Positions 17,401-26,800 of a stretch of DNA of 64,000 nt are shown piece after piece. Under the pieces are notes generated by a model. It was not told the origin of the DNA. It was given only the letters and a program-made list of their open reading frames with translations, and made no database searches. A program made the position numbers and the translations under genes. Each line of letters starts with the position of its first letter. Positions within the stretch are counted from its first letter, which is position 1. Source of the DNA: Lachnospiraceae bacterium (GTDB taxonomy: Bacteria; Bacillota; Clostridia; Lachnospirales; Lachnospiraceae); NCBI GenBank assembly GCA_017548765.1, contig JAFYZH010000090.1, positions 19,166 to 83,165 on the forward strand. The letters run 5' to 3'.

Positions 17401-18051
17401 CTATGATTCAAATGAAAATATCTCAAGTTGTTGTTTGATCTCGCCGATCAGTTTCTCGCTGCAAACGGCGCGGTCGTGGGCCAGCGTGACCATCTGATGC
17501 ATCTTCTCAGCACACGCGTCGATGGTGTCATTGACCAGAACGTAATCGTAACGGTCCATCAGTGTGGACTCGAAGATCGCGGTCTTCATGCGGCGCTGTA
17601 CGACTTCCTGCGTCTCCGTACCGCGTCCGATCAGGCGCTCGTAAAGCGTTTCGGCATCCGGCGGAGTCATGAAGATCAAAAGCGCATCAGGGAACTTCTC
17701 TTTGATCTGAAGCGCACCCTGCACTTCGATCTCCAGGATCACATCGAGGCCTTTATCCAGGCATTCGAAGACATAATCCTTCGGAGTTCCGTAGTAGTTT
17801 TCGTTGTAAGTCGCGTACTCGATAAAGCGATCCTCGGCGATCCTCTTTTCGAATTCCTCCCGGGTCAGGAAGAAATAATCGACACCGTCCTGCTCATATA
17901 CTCCCGTCTTTTCGTTCATCCGCTTCTGACGAGTCGTCGCGGATACGGACAATGCATACGTGTCAGGATACGAGGAAAGCAGTTTTTTGATGATCGTGCC
18001 TTTACCGGATCCGGAAAAACCGGACAATACGGTGAGTACACCTCGTTTCAT
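17401..18051 (-). CDS. gmk: Guanylate kinase
   Basis: 216 residues, normal length. It phosphorylates GMP to GDP with ATP. The P-loop SGFSGSGKGTIIKKLL is followed by SVSATTRQKRMNE and the GMP-binding region with GVDYFFLTREEFE and FIEYATYNENYYGTPK; EIEVQGALQIKEKFPDALLIFMTPP is typical. Its ATG overlaps the remA stop (ATGA), so the two are coupled. Both sit just behind the strong minus-strand promoter at 18430-18458. Confidence 0.97.
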   Translation of the reverse strand: MKRGVLTVLSGFSGSGKGTIIKKLLSSYPDTYALSVSATTRQKRMNEKTGVYEQDGVDYFFLTREEFEKRIAEDRFIEYATYNENYYGTPKDYVFECLDKGLDVILEIEVQGALQIKEKFPDALLIFMTPPDAETLYERLIGRGTETQEVVQRRMKTAIFESTLMDRYDYVLVNDTIDACAEKMHQMVTLAHDRAVCSEKLIGEIKQQLEIFSFES

Positions 18052-18338
18052 AGCAGTTCCTCCTGCGATTTGGTCTGTTTCAGCGCTTCATCCGGAAAAG
18101 GCACCGACTGCGTACGGCTGACGATGGTCTCGGGAAGCAAAGCTGAAAGCACGACACTTCCGTCGTTCATCAGGATGACGGCCTTCGTTTTACGACCTTG
18201 CGTGACATCCACTGCCTTGAAATGATCCTTTGCATTTTGCACCAATCGTTTCATCGGAGCGGATTCGCATCGCGTGATCGCGGTAACGCCGTTTAAGTTG
18301 ATGTAATTGCCGAAACCGACGCTTACAAAGCCATCCAT
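18048..18338 (-). CDS. remA: RemA family DNA-binding regulator (DUF370)
   Basis: 96 residues from the ATG at 18338 with an AAAGGAG site; the longer frame lacks one. RemA is a small ring-forming DNA-binding protein that activates matrix and osmoprotection genes in B. subtilis. Family signatures: FVSVGFGNYINLNGVTAI, ESAPMKRLVQNAK, DVTQGRKTKAVILMNDGSVVLSAL and PETIVSR. It is the first gene of the remA-gmk-rpoZ-rimO-pgsA-pncC operon. The leader carries a direct repeat (GGGCAT-TTA-GGGCAT, 18385-18399) that may be worth testing as a RemA or other regulator site. Confidence 0.9.
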   Translation of the reverse strand: MDGFVSVGFGNYINLNGVTAITRCESAPMKRLVQNAKDHFKAVDVTQGRKTKAVILMNDGSVVLSALLPETIVSRTQSVPFPDEALKQTKSQEELL

Positions 18339-18409
18339 CGCGCATCTCCTTTCGGTCCGAAACAGCAAACCAATGTTGCTCTATGGGCATTTAGGGCATA
18401 GTTACCCCT

Positions 18410-18437
18410 TTGACCACATAGATAAACACATTATACT
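18410..18437 (+). promoter_or_regulatory. Plus-strand promoter candidate P1 for rqcH, overlapping the remA promoter
   Basis: TTGACC, 16-bp spacer, TATACT on the plus strand. Its -10 (18432-18437) overlaps the -10 of the divergent remA promoter (18430-18435), so the two should exclude each other. Confidence 0.5.
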
Positions 18438-18458
18438 TTATCTCCGAAAATAATTCAA
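18430..18458 (-). promoter_or_regulatory. Sigma-A promoter for the remA-gmk-rpoZ-rimO operon
   Basis: TTGAAT, 17-bp spacer, perfect TATAAT on the minus strand, about 92 bp before the remA ATG. Confidence 0.82.
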
Positions 18459-18466
18459 GCATATTC

Positions 18467-18495
18467 TTGCTTATCCCTTTTATTTATGATACTAT
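18467..18495 (+). promoter_or_regulatory. Plus-strand promoter candidate P2 for rqcH
   Basis: TTGCTT, 17-bp spacer, TACTAT on the plus strand, giving a leader of about 55 nt before the rqcH ATG. Its -35 lies just outside the remA promoter. Confidence 0.5.
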
Positions 18496-18556
18496 TTCAG
18501 AGAAGTCCGACCGATAAAGGGCCGGAACCACCCCCGAAAGAATGAGAGGAACGCCT

Positions 18557-20356
18557 ATGGCACTCGATGGAATCACGATCGCTTCTCTCCTGCCCGAACT
18601 GAAAAACGCGCTCGAGAAAGGACGTTTATCCAAGATATCCCAAACGCAGGCCAATGAACTCCTGCTGACCATAAAAGGAAACCAAAAAGACCCGTACCGC
18701 TTACTGATCAATGTAAGTCCGGGTATGCCTTACATCTGTTTTACCGACGAAAACAAGCCGGCGCCGCTTACGGCCCCCGGCTTTTGCATGATGCTCAGAA
18801 AATACATCGCAAACGGCCGTATCCTCGACATCACGCAGCCCGGTATGGAACGTATCCTGATCTTTTCGATCGAACACCTGAACGAACTCGGCGATCTCTG
18901 CAAAAAGGAATTGATCATCGAGCTCATGGGTAAGTACAGCAACATCATCTTCTGCGATGAGAACCGCCGGGTCCTCGACGCGATCCGCCATGTACCCCCT
19001 TCGGTAAGTTCGCTCCGCACCATTCTGCCCGGTGCATCCTATTACCTTCCCGATGAACTGAAGAAGCAGGATCCGCTCCCGCTTGCCGCTTCGATCGATC
19101 GTGGTGAGATCGAAAGCCTTCCCGATGAGTTCTTCGCCTCTGCGGACACCCTCGTGTCACGCATGTATATGTATTTTGCGGGTCTCAGCCCCATCTTCTG
19201 TCAACACATATTAAACCTCGCCGGTCTGGAAAGCGAGCGTTCCGCCGCTACCCTGAACGAGGAAGAACGCTTACATTTCTCCCGTGTTTTTTCGCGGGAA
19301 ATGCAGGCCGTGAGCCGGGAGGAAGCCTCTCCGGTGATCTACTACAAGGGCGACAAACCCGTCGACTTTTCGCCGGTTCCGCTCAGTGTCTATCCCGAAT
19401 ACAAAGCCGAACGGGTCGGAAGCGTCAGCGAGATGATCTTCCGCTTCTACTACGAGAAAAGCCTGCACTCCTTCATTCAGGGGAAGTCTGCGGATCTTCG
19501 TAAGATCATCCACAATGCACTGGAACGCAACCGTAAGAAGCTCGCTCTCCTCGAGAAGCAGATGAAGGACGCCCAAAAGGCCGACAAATTCCGACTGCAA
19601 GGTGAACTACTGACTGCCTATGCATATCAGTACCCGGAGCCTGTGAAGTCCGTAACAGTCGAAAACTACTACGAAGATAACAAACTCGTGACGATCGCGC
19701 TCGATGAAACAAAGACTGTTCGTCAGAACGCTACCGCCTTTTACGAGCGTTACAATAAGTTGAAACGTACACAGGAGGCGACCGAAGGCCTGCTGGAGGA
19801 AACAAAGGAGGCTGTAACGCATCTGGAAAGCATGCAGCTCTCGCTCGCATTGTCCAAGTCCGAAGCCGACCTGACCGACATCGCAAACGAATTGAAGAAA
19901 GCCGGCTACATGAAAAAAGCGACGCAGCCTGCAGGCAAAAAGAAGCCTGCTAAAGAACCCGGCGTAGCCGGAAAGCCTTTACATTTTGTTAACTGCGACG
20001 GAATGGACATGTTCGTCGGAAAGAATAACCTGCAGAACGAGTATGTGACCTTCACCCTCGCCGGCCCGAACGATATGTGGTTCCACGCAAAGAACATTCC
20101 CGGATCCCACGTCATCGTAAAGACGGGCGGTAAGGAAATGTCCGACCGCGCATACGAAGAAGCCGCGGCCCTGGCAGCATACTTCTGCCAAAACCGCGAC
20201 AGTGATAAAGTCGAGATCGATTATGTATCGCGCAAGGCGATCAAAAAGCCACCGAAGTCTGCCTTCGGTTTCGTCATCTATCATACAAACTACTCGATGA
20301 TCGCGCGCCCGGATATCTCCGATCTGACCGAGATAAAGGACGGATCAACGAAATAG
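18557..20356 (+). CDS. rqcH: RqcH/NFACT family ribosome quality-control protein
   Basis: 599 residues from the ATG at 18557 (AGAGGAA site). RqcH binds the split 50S subunit carrying peptidyl-tRNA and recruits tRNA-Ala to add C-terminal alanine tails that mark the chain for proteolysis. The protein has been annotated as fibronectin-binding. NFACT-N lies at about 1-215 (SLLPELKNALEKGRLSKI, PGFCMMLRKYI, IIELMGKYSNIIF), the helix-hairpin-helix and coiled-coil region at about 290-440, and the NFACT-R domain at the end (DMWFHAKNIPGSHVIVK, KPPKSAFGFVIYHTNY). It is the second rescue pathway in the window beside smpB. Its last 12 bp overlap the convergent lipoprotein gene. Confidence 0.93.
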   Translation: MALDGITIASLLPELKNALEKGRLSKISQTQANELLLTIKGNQKDPYRLLINVSPGMPYICFTDENKPAPLTAPGFCMMLRKYIANGRILDITQPGMERILIFSIEHLNELGDLCKKELIIELMGKYSNIIFCDENRRVLDAIRHVPPSVSSLRTILPGASYYLPDELKKQDPLPLAASIDRGEIESLPDEFFASADTLVSRMYMYFAGLSPIFCQHILNLAGLESERSAATLNEEERLHFSRVFSREMQAVSREEASPVIYYKGDKPVDFSPVPLSVYPEYKAERVGSVSEMIFRFYYEKSLHSFIQGKSADLRKIIHNALERNRKKLALLEKQMKDAQKADKFRLQGELLTAYAYQYPEPVKSVTVENYYEDNKLVTIALDETKTVRQNATAFYERYNKLKRTQEATEGLLEETKEAVTHLESMQLSLALSKSEADLTDIANELKKAGYMKKATQPAGKKKPAKEPGVAGKPLHFVNCDGMDMFVGKNNLQNEYVTFTLAGPNDMWFHAKNIPGSHVIVKTGGKEMSDRAYEEAAALAAYFCQNRDSDKVEIDYVSRKAIKKPPKSAFGFVIYHTNYSMIARPDISDLTEIKDGSTK

Positions 20357-21400
20357 TTCGAACGCTTCCCAGCCTTCCCGGTTGAAGAAGATCTTCGCAC
20401 GGTCGATATAATTCGAGCACTCTTTTTCATAATAATCGTTGATCATGATCTCCAGCTTGCGTTCGCGGTTCTTCGCGGACAATGCTTCGTCGAATTTGTC
20501 GATCACGGTGACGATGTAATAAGCGCCCTCACATGAGATCACCGGACTGGTCTTCTTATCTTCCAGTTCCATGATCGTATCCATGATCGTGTCCGGGAAA
20601 TCATCCTCACGCGTCACGGCATACTGGGTATTCGGAAGCTCGTTGATCTCGGATGATTCCGCGAGCATGAAGAAATCATTTCCGTTCTTCAGATCCGACT
20701 CGAACTTACGGATCGCCGCTTCATCCGAACTTTTGATTATACCGCAACTTACGACACGGACCTCTTCATCGCTGATGACGAGGTTCGCTGCTTTTCTGAG
20801 AATAGCCTGGTACTTCCGGGCTTTTTTATACATAGTGAATACGTGCTTGCACTCCTCGAGTGTAACATTTTCCGGGATGCGCACGACCAGATGCCGCATC
20901 TCATCTTCATTTGCCGAAGGATCTTCCGAAGATGCCGTGGCCTGCTCCGCCCCGCTCGAAGGGACAGCTGCGATCCCGGCCGTTTTGATCTTCGAATCGT
21001 AAAACGCCTGCGCGTCAGACGCGATCTCATTTTCCTCTGCCTTCGAAAGTGTGTTTTCTTCATCAAACCGCGAGGAAAAGGCAGTGAGCATCATAAGTTC
21101 TTTATATAGACCGTACTCTTTGATGTAGACATCCAGTGTCATCTCGCTGTCGGCAAAAGCCGGCGCGAACACCTTCGCAGGGTTGGTATATACTTCACTG
21201 TACTGGGCGGTCAATGTCTCCCAAAACAGGTAGGCGATCACGGATAATTCGTTAAAGTTCACCGTATGTTTTTCCATGTAGATAACGTCCGTTTCGGCAT
21301 TATAGTCGAAATCGGACGTTTTCTTAGAAAAGCGGGAACAGCCGCACAGGCCGACCAGCATGGATATAAGCATCAAAACTGCTATGATCCGTTTTGACAT
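20345..21400 (-). CDS. Lipoprotein, peptidyl-prolyl isomerase (SurA/PrsA-like) candidate
   Basis: 351 residues from the ATG at 21400. A lipoprotein signal peptide ends in the lipobox LCGC (cysteine near residue 20), so the protein should be anchored outside the membrane. The middle contains a helical, SurA-N-like region; the C-terminal part (about 225-320) has features of a degenerate PPIC-type parvulin domain (KNGNDFFMLAESSEINELPNTQ, PVISCEGAYYIVTVIDKFDE). A Ser/Ala/Glu linker lies near residue 140. It is a foldase candidate by inference; catalytic activity is uncertain. It starts 8 bp after maf and overlaps rqcH tail to tail. Confidence 0.65.
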   Translation of the reverse strand: MSKRIIAVLMLISMLVGLCGCSRFSKKTSDFDYNAETDVIYMEKHTVNFNELSVIAYLFWETLTAQYSEVYTNPAKVFAPAFADSEMTLDVYIKEYGLYKELMMLTAFSSRFDEENTLSKAEENEIASDAQAFYDSKIKTAGIAAVPSSGAEQATASSEDPSANEDEMRHLVVRIPENVTLEECKHVFTMYKKARKYQAILRKAANLVISDEEVRVVSCGIIKSSDEAAIRKFESDLKNGNDFFMLAESSEINELPNTQYAVTREDDFPDTIMDTIMELEDKKTSPVISCEGAYYIVTVIDKFDEALSAKNRERKLEIMINDYYEKECSNYIDRAKIFFNREGWEAFELFR

Positions 21401-21408
21401 CGATGATC

Positions 21409-22050
21409 TCACTCCAGAATCCCCTTCTTCTTCAAAAATCGATACAATTCATACAGCGGTAAGCCGACGACGTTGTTGTAGTCGCCGTCGATCCTGCGGA
21501 TAAACGTTCCGCCGATCCCCTGAAGTCCGTACGAGCCTGCCTTATCCATCGGCTCGCCCGTTGCGATATACCAGCGGATCTCGTCGTCCGACATCGGTCC
21601 GAAAAACACATCCGTGCAGACCGAAAAACGATCCTCCGAGATCAGGTTTCCGGAAGCATCGGAGATCAGAACAGCGACACCGGTATAGACCGAATGTTTC
21701 GTCTCAGCGTTTTCGCCGGTCACTCCGCTTCCGCTCAGTTTATACAACATGGAAAATGCATCTTCTTCGTCCCGCGGTTTTCCGAGGATCTCGCCGTCGT
21801 ACACGACAACGGTGTCCGCGCCGATCCAAACCGTGCTCCGGCCCGTCTCGGATGCCCCTGTGTGCTCATATACGGCCCGTGCTTTCGTTTTTGCGAGCAG
21901 GCTGACATATTCCGCAGGCGACAGATGTTCTTCATTTGCGGGCTCTTCCGCGTTGCTGACCCGAACCTCAAACGGGATGTTCAAATGTCCCAGGATCTCT
22001 TTACGTCTCGGCGAAGCGCTGGCCAGAATAAAACGATATCCCGTATCCAT
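21409..22050 (-). CDS. maf: Maf family nucleotide pyrophosphatase
   Basis: 213 residues from the ATG at 22050, which overlaps the gpsA stop by one base (TGATG). Maf proteins hydrolyse non-canonical or methylated NTPs (house-cleaning). Motifs: FILASASPRRKEIL at the N terminus, SLLAKTKARAVYE, WIGADTVVVYDGEILGKPRD, and GLQGIGGTFIRRIDGDYNNVVGLPLYELYRFL. The protein is slightly long, with an insert around residues 66-70 and 110-120. In B. subtilis Maf is linked to septum formation and cell division. Confidence 0.92.
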   Translation of the reverse strand: MDTGYRFILASASPRRKEILGHLNIPFEVRVSNAEEPANEEHLSPAEYVSLLAKTKARAVYEHTGASETGRSTVWIGADTVVVYDGEILGKPRDEEDAFSMLYKLSGSGVTGENAETKHSVYTGVAVLISDASGNLISEDRFSVCTDVFFGPMSDDEIRWYIATGEPMDKAGSYGLQGIGGTFIRRIDGDYNNVVGLPLYELYRFLKKKGILE

Positions 22051-23069
22051 CAATCTGCATCCTTCTCCCAGATGATGCCGTAGTACTCGGCTCTTCCGTC
22101 ACGGTTCATCAGGTCGGAGAACGCCTCTTTAACGCTCTTTCCGTTAAACACGATCTCGTAGACCTGTGTAACGATCGGCATTTCGACATGGTACTTATCT
22201 GCCAATGTCTTCGCCGCCTTTGTGGAATGCACGCCTTCTACGATCTGCTGTACCTTATCCATGGCTTCTTTCGCAGTCATGCCCTGACCCATGTAAACAC
22301 CGGCCGTACGATTACGGCTGTGCTTGCTGGCGCAGGTAACGATCAGGTCGCCGATGCCGGACAGGCCGTAGAATGTATGGATGTGTCCGCCCATCGCGGT
22401 ACCGAGACGGGTGATCTCCGCGATACCACGTGTGATCAACGCGGCCAATGTATTGTCCCCGTAGCCCAGACCTTCGACCATGCCTGCCGCAAGGGCGATG
22501 ACATTCTTCAGGCTGGCTCCGAGTTCGATCCCGAGCATATCATTGCTGATATATGTCCGGAAATTTGAATTCATAAAAATGCTCTGCAGATACTCTGCAG
22601 TTTCTTTCTTCTTCGCACCGATGACCGTAGTCGTCGGCATTGCGTTGCAGACTTCCTCCGCATGGCTCGGACCGGAAAGCACGGCGACCTCACACTGCGG
22701 GATCTCTTCCTGAAGGATACCCGTCATCGTAAGCAGGCTGTCGGCTTCGATACCTTTCGCCACATTTACGATGATCTGCCCATTCCGAATATACGGTGCC
22801 AGCAGATGCGCAGTCTCCCGGACATAAGGCGAAGCGACTGCCATGACCAGAACGTCGCGGTCGGTAACCGCCTCCTTCGGGTCCAATGTCAGTTTCACAT
22901 CCTCAGGTAAAACAAAACCCGGAAGATTCTTATACCGGTGTGTTGTCGATAATTCCTCGATCTCTTTTTCGATTTTCGACCAAATGATCAGATCATGACC
23001 GTTATCCGTGATAACTCTTGAGAGACCGACGCCCCAGGTGCCGCCTCCGAGTATTGTGATCTTTGCCAT
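22050..23069 (-). CDS. gpsA: NAD(P)-dependent glycerol-3-phosphate dehydrogenase
   Basis: 339 residues. It reduces dihydroxyacetone phosphate to sn-glycerol 3-phosphate, the backbone for phospholipids. The dinucleotide-binding GGGTWGVGLS is at the N terminus; SGPSHAEEV, GIELGASLKNVIALAAG, YGDNTLAALITRG and FYGLSGIGDLIVTC follow. Directly upstream lies plsY, which acylates the product, and the window also carries plsX, so most of the PlsX/PlsY phosphatidate route is present. The usual der-plsY-gpsA order is conserved. Confidence 0.97.
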   Translation of the reverse strand: MAKITILGGGTWGVGLSRVITDNGHDLIIWSKIEKEIEELSTTHRYKNLPGFVLPEDVKLTLDPKEAVTDRDVLVMAVASPYVRETAHLLAPYIRNGQIIVNVAKGIEADSLLTMTGILQEEIPQCEVAVLSGPSHAEEVCNAMPTTTVIGAKKKETAEYLQSIFMNSNFRTYISNDMLGIELGASLKNVIALAAGMVEGLGYGDNTLAALITRGIAEITRLGTAMGGHIHTFYGLSGIGDLIVTCASKHSRNRTAGVYMGQGMTAKEAMDKVQQIVEGVHSTKAAKTLADKYHVEMPIVTQVYEIVFNGKSVKEAFSDLMNRDGRAEYYGIIWEKDAD

Positions 23070-23114
23070 GATATCTCCTTTCTTGATGCAGGAACGTATT
23101 TACAGGCCGATGCC

Positions 23115-23822
23115 TTATTCTTCCGTCGTATCTTTGATCTCTTCCGACGCTTCAGTCTGCTTCGGCGCTTTATGTTTCCTCGTGTTGAATTTATTTTCCG
23201 TTCCGTTCATCAAACGGGCGATATTCTTTCGATGCTGATAGAACGCAAGGATCGTCGTGATGACACACAAAACGACCAGTTCGATCTTACCATGTGACGT
23301 CAGACCGTAGGACCAGCAATAGTTGTGGATGATCATCAGGATGAAGGTCTGCGACACCGAATACAGGGAAGAAAACGAAACATAGCCGGTCAGGAAAACC
23401 AGCAGCGCGAACGCCATGAAACCGAGCAATGCGATCCAGCCGTCGAGGGCGATAGCGACCGCGCCCGTGCAGGCGATACCTTTTCCTCCCTTAAACTTCA
23501 GGAAGAACGGGAAATTATGTCCCAGGATGACGCCGAGGCCGATGTAAAACGTATAGATCATGGCATCGGTGTCGCCCTCCGGCAGATGCTTCGCGAATAC
23601 GAAGCGCATCAGCAGACAAGGGATCAACGCCTTCAAAAAATCACCGAGGAACACGATGGCTCCTGCCTTCTTACCCATAACACGGAGTGTATTCGTCGTT
23701 CCGGTGTTACCGCTTCCTTTCGAACGAAGATCGACATGCATGATCTTCGCGTAAAAATATCCGGTTTGAATGAGTCCGAACAGATACCCCACTAAAATCA
23801 CAAGGATCTTTTGATAATTCAT
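23115..23822 (-). CDS. plsY: Glycerol-3-phosphate acyltransferase PlsY
   Basis: 235 residues, an integral membrane protein with about five helices. PlsY transfers the acyl group from acyl-phosphate (made by PlsX at 43-44 kb) to glycerol 3-phosphate. Motifs: [48 protein letters not shown], and [11 protein letters not shown]-like basic sequence at the end. An acidic/Thr tail of about 20 residues ([13 protein letters not shown]) extends beyond the usual C terminus. It overlaps der by 4 bp. Confidence 0.95.
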   Translation of the reverse strand: MNYQKILVILVGYLFGLIQTGYFYAKIMHVDLRSKGSGNTGTTNTLRVMGKKAGAIVFLGDFLKALIPCLLMRFVFAKHLPEGDTDAMIYTFYIGLGVILGHNFPFFLKFKGGKGIACTGAVAIALDGWIALLGFMAFALLVFLTGYVSFSSLYSVSQTFILMIIHNYCWSYGLTSHGKIELVVLCVITTILAFYQHRKNIARLMNGTENKFNTRKHKAPKQTEASEEIKDTTEE

Positions 23823-25147
23823 TGTTCTTTTTCCTTTCGCTCACGGATCATAAAACGAAGCGGCGTCCCCTTAAATCCGAACGCTTCTCTGATCTTGTTT
23901 TCGATGTATCTTGTATATGAAAAATGCATCAATTCCTTATCGTTTACAAAGATGACGAATGAAGGCGGTTTCACGGAAACCTGCGTGATGTAGAACAGTT
24001 TCAGGCGCTTACCCTTATCCGACGGCGGCTGCTGCATGGTCACTGCCTCGGACAGGATCTCATTGAGCACACCGGTCGTAATACGCAGCTGCTGATTCTG
24101 GATCACGGCGTCGATCGTGTCGAACAGTTTGTTGAAACGCTGTCCGGTCTTCGCCGAGATGTACATCACTTCCGCATACGGCATGAAGGAAAGGACTTCC
24201 GTGACCTTCTCCGTGAAGCGGTAGATCGTCTTATCGTCTTTCTCGATGGCATCCCATTTATTGACCGCGATGATTACGCCCTTGCCTCTTTCGTGGGCAA
24301 TGCCTGCCACCTTCGCATCCTGCTCCGTCACGCCTTCCACGGCATCGATGACCAGGATCGCGATATCGCAACGGTCGACCGCGGAAACGGTACGAATGAT
24401 GCTGTAACGCTCGAGTTCTTCTTTGATCTTACTCTTACGACGCAGACCTGCGGTGTCGATGAAGATATATTTATGTCCATTGACCTCGACTTCGGTATCG
24501 ATGGCATCACGTGTGGTGCCTGCGATATCGGAAACGATCACGCGGTCCTCGCCGGCGATGCGGTTGATGATCGAAGACTTGCCGACATTCGGCTTACCGA
24601 TGATCGCGATCTTCGGAATGCTATCATCCTCTTCGACCTCTTCCTGCTCCGGGAAATGCGCGCTGACAGCGTCGAGCATGTCGCCCAGACCCAGCTTTGA
24701 AACCGCCGAGACCGGAACGGGCTCGCCGATACCCAGGTTATAGAACTCGTAGACATCCGCCATCATCTTCTGGAAGTTATCGACTTTATTGACCACCAAA
24801 ACGACGGGCTTCTTCGATTTGCGGAGCATGGTCGCGACTTTTTCGTCCGCGTCCACAAGTCCCTGACGCACATCCACCAGGAAGATGATCACATCCGCTG
24901 TCGCGATCGCGATCTCTGCCTGTTCACGCATCTGGGACAGGATGACATCCTTACTCTCCGGCTCGATACCGCCCGTATCGATCAGTGTGAACTTCTTATT
25001 CAGCCACTCGCAATCCGCGTAGATGCGGTCGCGCGTAACGCCCGGCGTATCCTTGACGATGGATATATTGTCGCCGGCGAGTATATTAAAGAGTGTGGAT
25101 TTACCCACGTTCGGTCGCCCTACGATGGCGACGATCGGTTTACTCAT
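23819..25147 (-). CDS. der: Ribosome-associated GTPase Der (EngA)
   Basis: 442 residues from the second ATG (25147), which has AAGGAG at 7 bp; the first ATG is too close to that site. Der has two tandem GTPase domains and a KH-like domain and is needed for 50S assembly. G1 motifs GRPNVGKST (about residue 8) and GKPNVGKSS (near 183), switch sequences DTPGVTRD and [12 protein letters not shown] and NKWD are all intact. It overlaps the DUF512 gene by 8 bp and plsY by 4 bp. Confidence 0.97.
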   Translation of the reverse strand: MSKPIVAIVGRPNVGKSTLFNILAGDNISIVKDTPGVTRDRIYADCEWLNKKFTLIDTGGIEPESKDVILSQMREQAEIAIATADVIIFLVDVRQGLVDADEKVATMLRKSKKPVVLVVNKVDNFQKMMADVYEFYNLGIGEPVPVSAVSKLGLGDMLDAVSAHFPEQEEVEEDDSIPKIAIIGKPNVGKSSIINRIAGEDRVIVSDIAGTTRDAIDTEVEVNGHKYIFIDTAGLRRKSKIKEELERYSIIRTVSAVDRCDIAILVIDAVEGVTEQDAKVAGIAHERGKGVIIAVNKWDAIEKDDKTIYRFTEKVTEVLSFMPYAEVMYISAKTGQRFNKLFDTIDAVIQNQQLRITTGVLNEILSEAVTMQQPPSDKGKRLKLFYITQVSVKPPSFVIFVNDKELMHFSYTRYIENKIREAFGFKGTPLRFMIRERKEKEQ

Positions 25148-26609
25148 TTGCATTCTCCTTAGGGTTTAATCGATCCAGTTCATACGGGTTGTGGAAGAAG
25201 TGGAACTTCTCTTCTTCGCCGCTGCCCATGAAGGCATCGACCAGATCCTGCCCGCCTGATTTTACAATATGGATCGGAACTTGTAAAGAGTTTTCTGCTT
25301 CAGATTTGGTCATATCGTCCAAAAAGACTTCCTCACCGCTTCGGAACATACAGGAAGGAAGCACCAGGCGCGAGCCCAGTTCACGTCCTTTCAACTGATT
25401 GACCAGGTCGGTCCCCGTGACCAGCCCTGCCACGGTAATGGCCTCTCCGAAGAAATCATTCCGGATATCATAGACATGAAGTTTCGCATTCGGAACGTAC
25501 TTCATGAACCAGGAAGCATATTTGCGGATATAGGGCGCCGCGAGACGTCCGGTCGCAAAGGAATACTCGCGTTTCGGCATATCGATGTAGTACGATGTCC
25601 TGCCGTTTTTATCCTTAAGCTTCTTCAGCGACAGCGGATGACGTTTCACATAGTCTCTAAGCGTCGTCCGGATGGCGTCCTTGAATTCATTTTCCATGAG
25701 GCGGATCATGCCGACGCCGTTTTCCAGCTGAAGGTAGCCGTCGTAACGCTCCTCCTCCGGCATCTTTCGTCCGGCCGTGATATAAAACTCATCGCTGGCC
25801 TGCACGAAATGTACGCCTTTTTCTTTGTAGATCTTACGTTGGAACTCTTCGACGATGTCAATGACTGCGCAGGCATCTTCTTTCGTGACCGCACGCAGCG
25901 GATAGAGTCCTTCGCGGAACTTCGTCAGACCGCAGGGCACGATCGAAAGGCTCGGCATAACGGGCACATATTTCGAAAGATCCGAAATGGTCCGTCGCAA
26001 TTCATCGCCGTCATTGATATCGGGGCACAAAACGACCTGCGCGTTCATCTCGATCCCCGCTTCATAGAAACGGTCGATCACCTTGAGCGCATCGCCCGCG
26101 AAACGGTTGTGAAGCATCTTCACACGCAGTTCGGGATTTGTCGTGTGCACCGATACATTGATCGGAGCCAGATGGTATTTGATGATACGCTCGATATCCT
26201 TCTCGCGCATGTTCGTGAGGGTGACATAGTTACCCTGCAGGAAGGAAAGGCGGGAGTCATCATCCTTAAAGTACAGTGTCGGGCGCATGCCCGGAGGCAT
26301 CTGGTCAATGAAGCAAAAGATGCATTTGTTGCTGCACGAGCGATACTCACTCATGAAGCTGTTCTCGAACTCGATACCGAGATCATCAAACTCACCCTTC
26401 TTCACATCGTAGGAAACCTCGGTTCCGTTCTTTTTGCGTATCTCAAGAGACAGTCCGGTCGTCATGATGCGATAACGATAATCGAACACATCTTCCACGC
26501 TCTCGCCATTCACGCTGATCAGCGAATCGCCCGGCTTAATGCCGAGGCGTGCGGCTATGCTGTTTTTCTCGATCTTCGAGATCAAATGCTCGATCTGTTT
26601 CTCTGCCAT
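25140..26609 (-). CDS. PDZ-radical SAM-DUF512 protein
   Basis: 489 residues. An N-terminal PDZ-like segment ([24 protein letters not shown]) precedes a radical-SAM core with Cys-X3-Cys-X2-Cys (CSNKCIFC, near residue 92, followed by [10 protein letters not shown]) and a C-terminal DUF512 region ([26 protein letters not shown]). This architecture neighbours der in very many Clostridia, yet its substrate is unknown. It is the first gene of the DUF512-der-plsY-gpsA-maf operon and stands divergent from prs. The start (26609) has AAAGGA about 9 bp upstream. The -10 of its promoter sits inside a perfect palindrome. Confidence 0.9.
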   Translation of the reverse strand: MAEKQIEHLISKIEKNSIAARLGIKPGDSLISVNGESVEDVFDYRYRIMTTGLSLEIRKKNGTEVSYDVKKGEFDDLGIEFENSFMSEYRSCSNKCIFCFIDQMPPGMRPTLYFKDDDSRLSFLQGNYVTLTNMREKDIERIIKYHLAPINVSVHTTNPELRVKMLHNRFAGDALKVIDRFYEAGIEMNAQVVLCPDINDGDELRRTISDLSKYVPVMPSLSIVPCGLTKFREGLYPLRAVTKEDACAVIDIVEEFQRKIYKEKGVHFVQASDEFYITAGRKMPEEERYDGYLQLENGVGMIRLMENEFKDAIRTTLRDYVKRHPLSLKKLKDKNGRTSYYIDMPKREYSFATGRLAAPYIRKYASWFMKYVPNAKLHVYDIRNDFFGEAITVAGLVTGTDLVNQLKGRELGSRLVLPSCMFRSGEEVFLDDMTKSEAENSLQVPIHIVKSGGQDLVDAFMGSGEEEKFHFFHNPYELDRLNPKENANE

Positions 26610-26657
26610 GCCGGAAATCCTTTAACTGTACTGGTTGAAATATGTAATGGGGAACCA

Positions 26658-26670
26658 GTATCAATGATAC
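26658..26670. promoter_or_regulatory. Palindrome over the -10 of the DUF512-der promoter (operator candidate)
   Basis: GTATCA-A-TGATAC, a perfect 6-bp inverted repeat around one base, covers the TATCAT -10 element (26664-26669). A protein bound here would block RNA polymerase. Confidence 0.45.
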
Positions 26671-26692
26671 CAATAAAACGACGTTTTGTAAA
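26664..26692 (-). promoter_or_regulatory. Sigma-A promoter for the DUF512-der-plsY-gpsA operon
   Basis: TTTACA, 17-bp spacer, TATCAT with an extended TG motif on the minus strand, about 50 bp before the DUF512 ATG. Confidence 0.78.
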
Positions 26693-26713
26693 GGGTTTCG
26701 GACGTTTTTACCC

Positions 26714-26742
26714 TTGACGCTGACGGAATTCGGGCGTATAAT
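26714..26742 (+). promoter_or_regulatory. Sigma-A promoter for prs
   Basis: TTGACG, 17-bp spacer, perfect TATAAT on the plus strand. The predicted transcript begins with a stem-loop (CACGAA 26750-26755 pairing with TTCGTG 26768-26773, extended by GAT/ATC), which may protect the 5' end. Confidence 0.85.
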
Positions 26743-26800
26743 TAAGTTCCACGAAGATGCGTATCATTTCGTGAATCAACAGCAGGAAAGGATTACTGAA

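Noticed and set aside
26714-26800. A longer N terminus for prs beginning at 26714
   Set aside because: That start codon is part of the -35 element TTGACG; the ATG at 26801 has the ribosome site.
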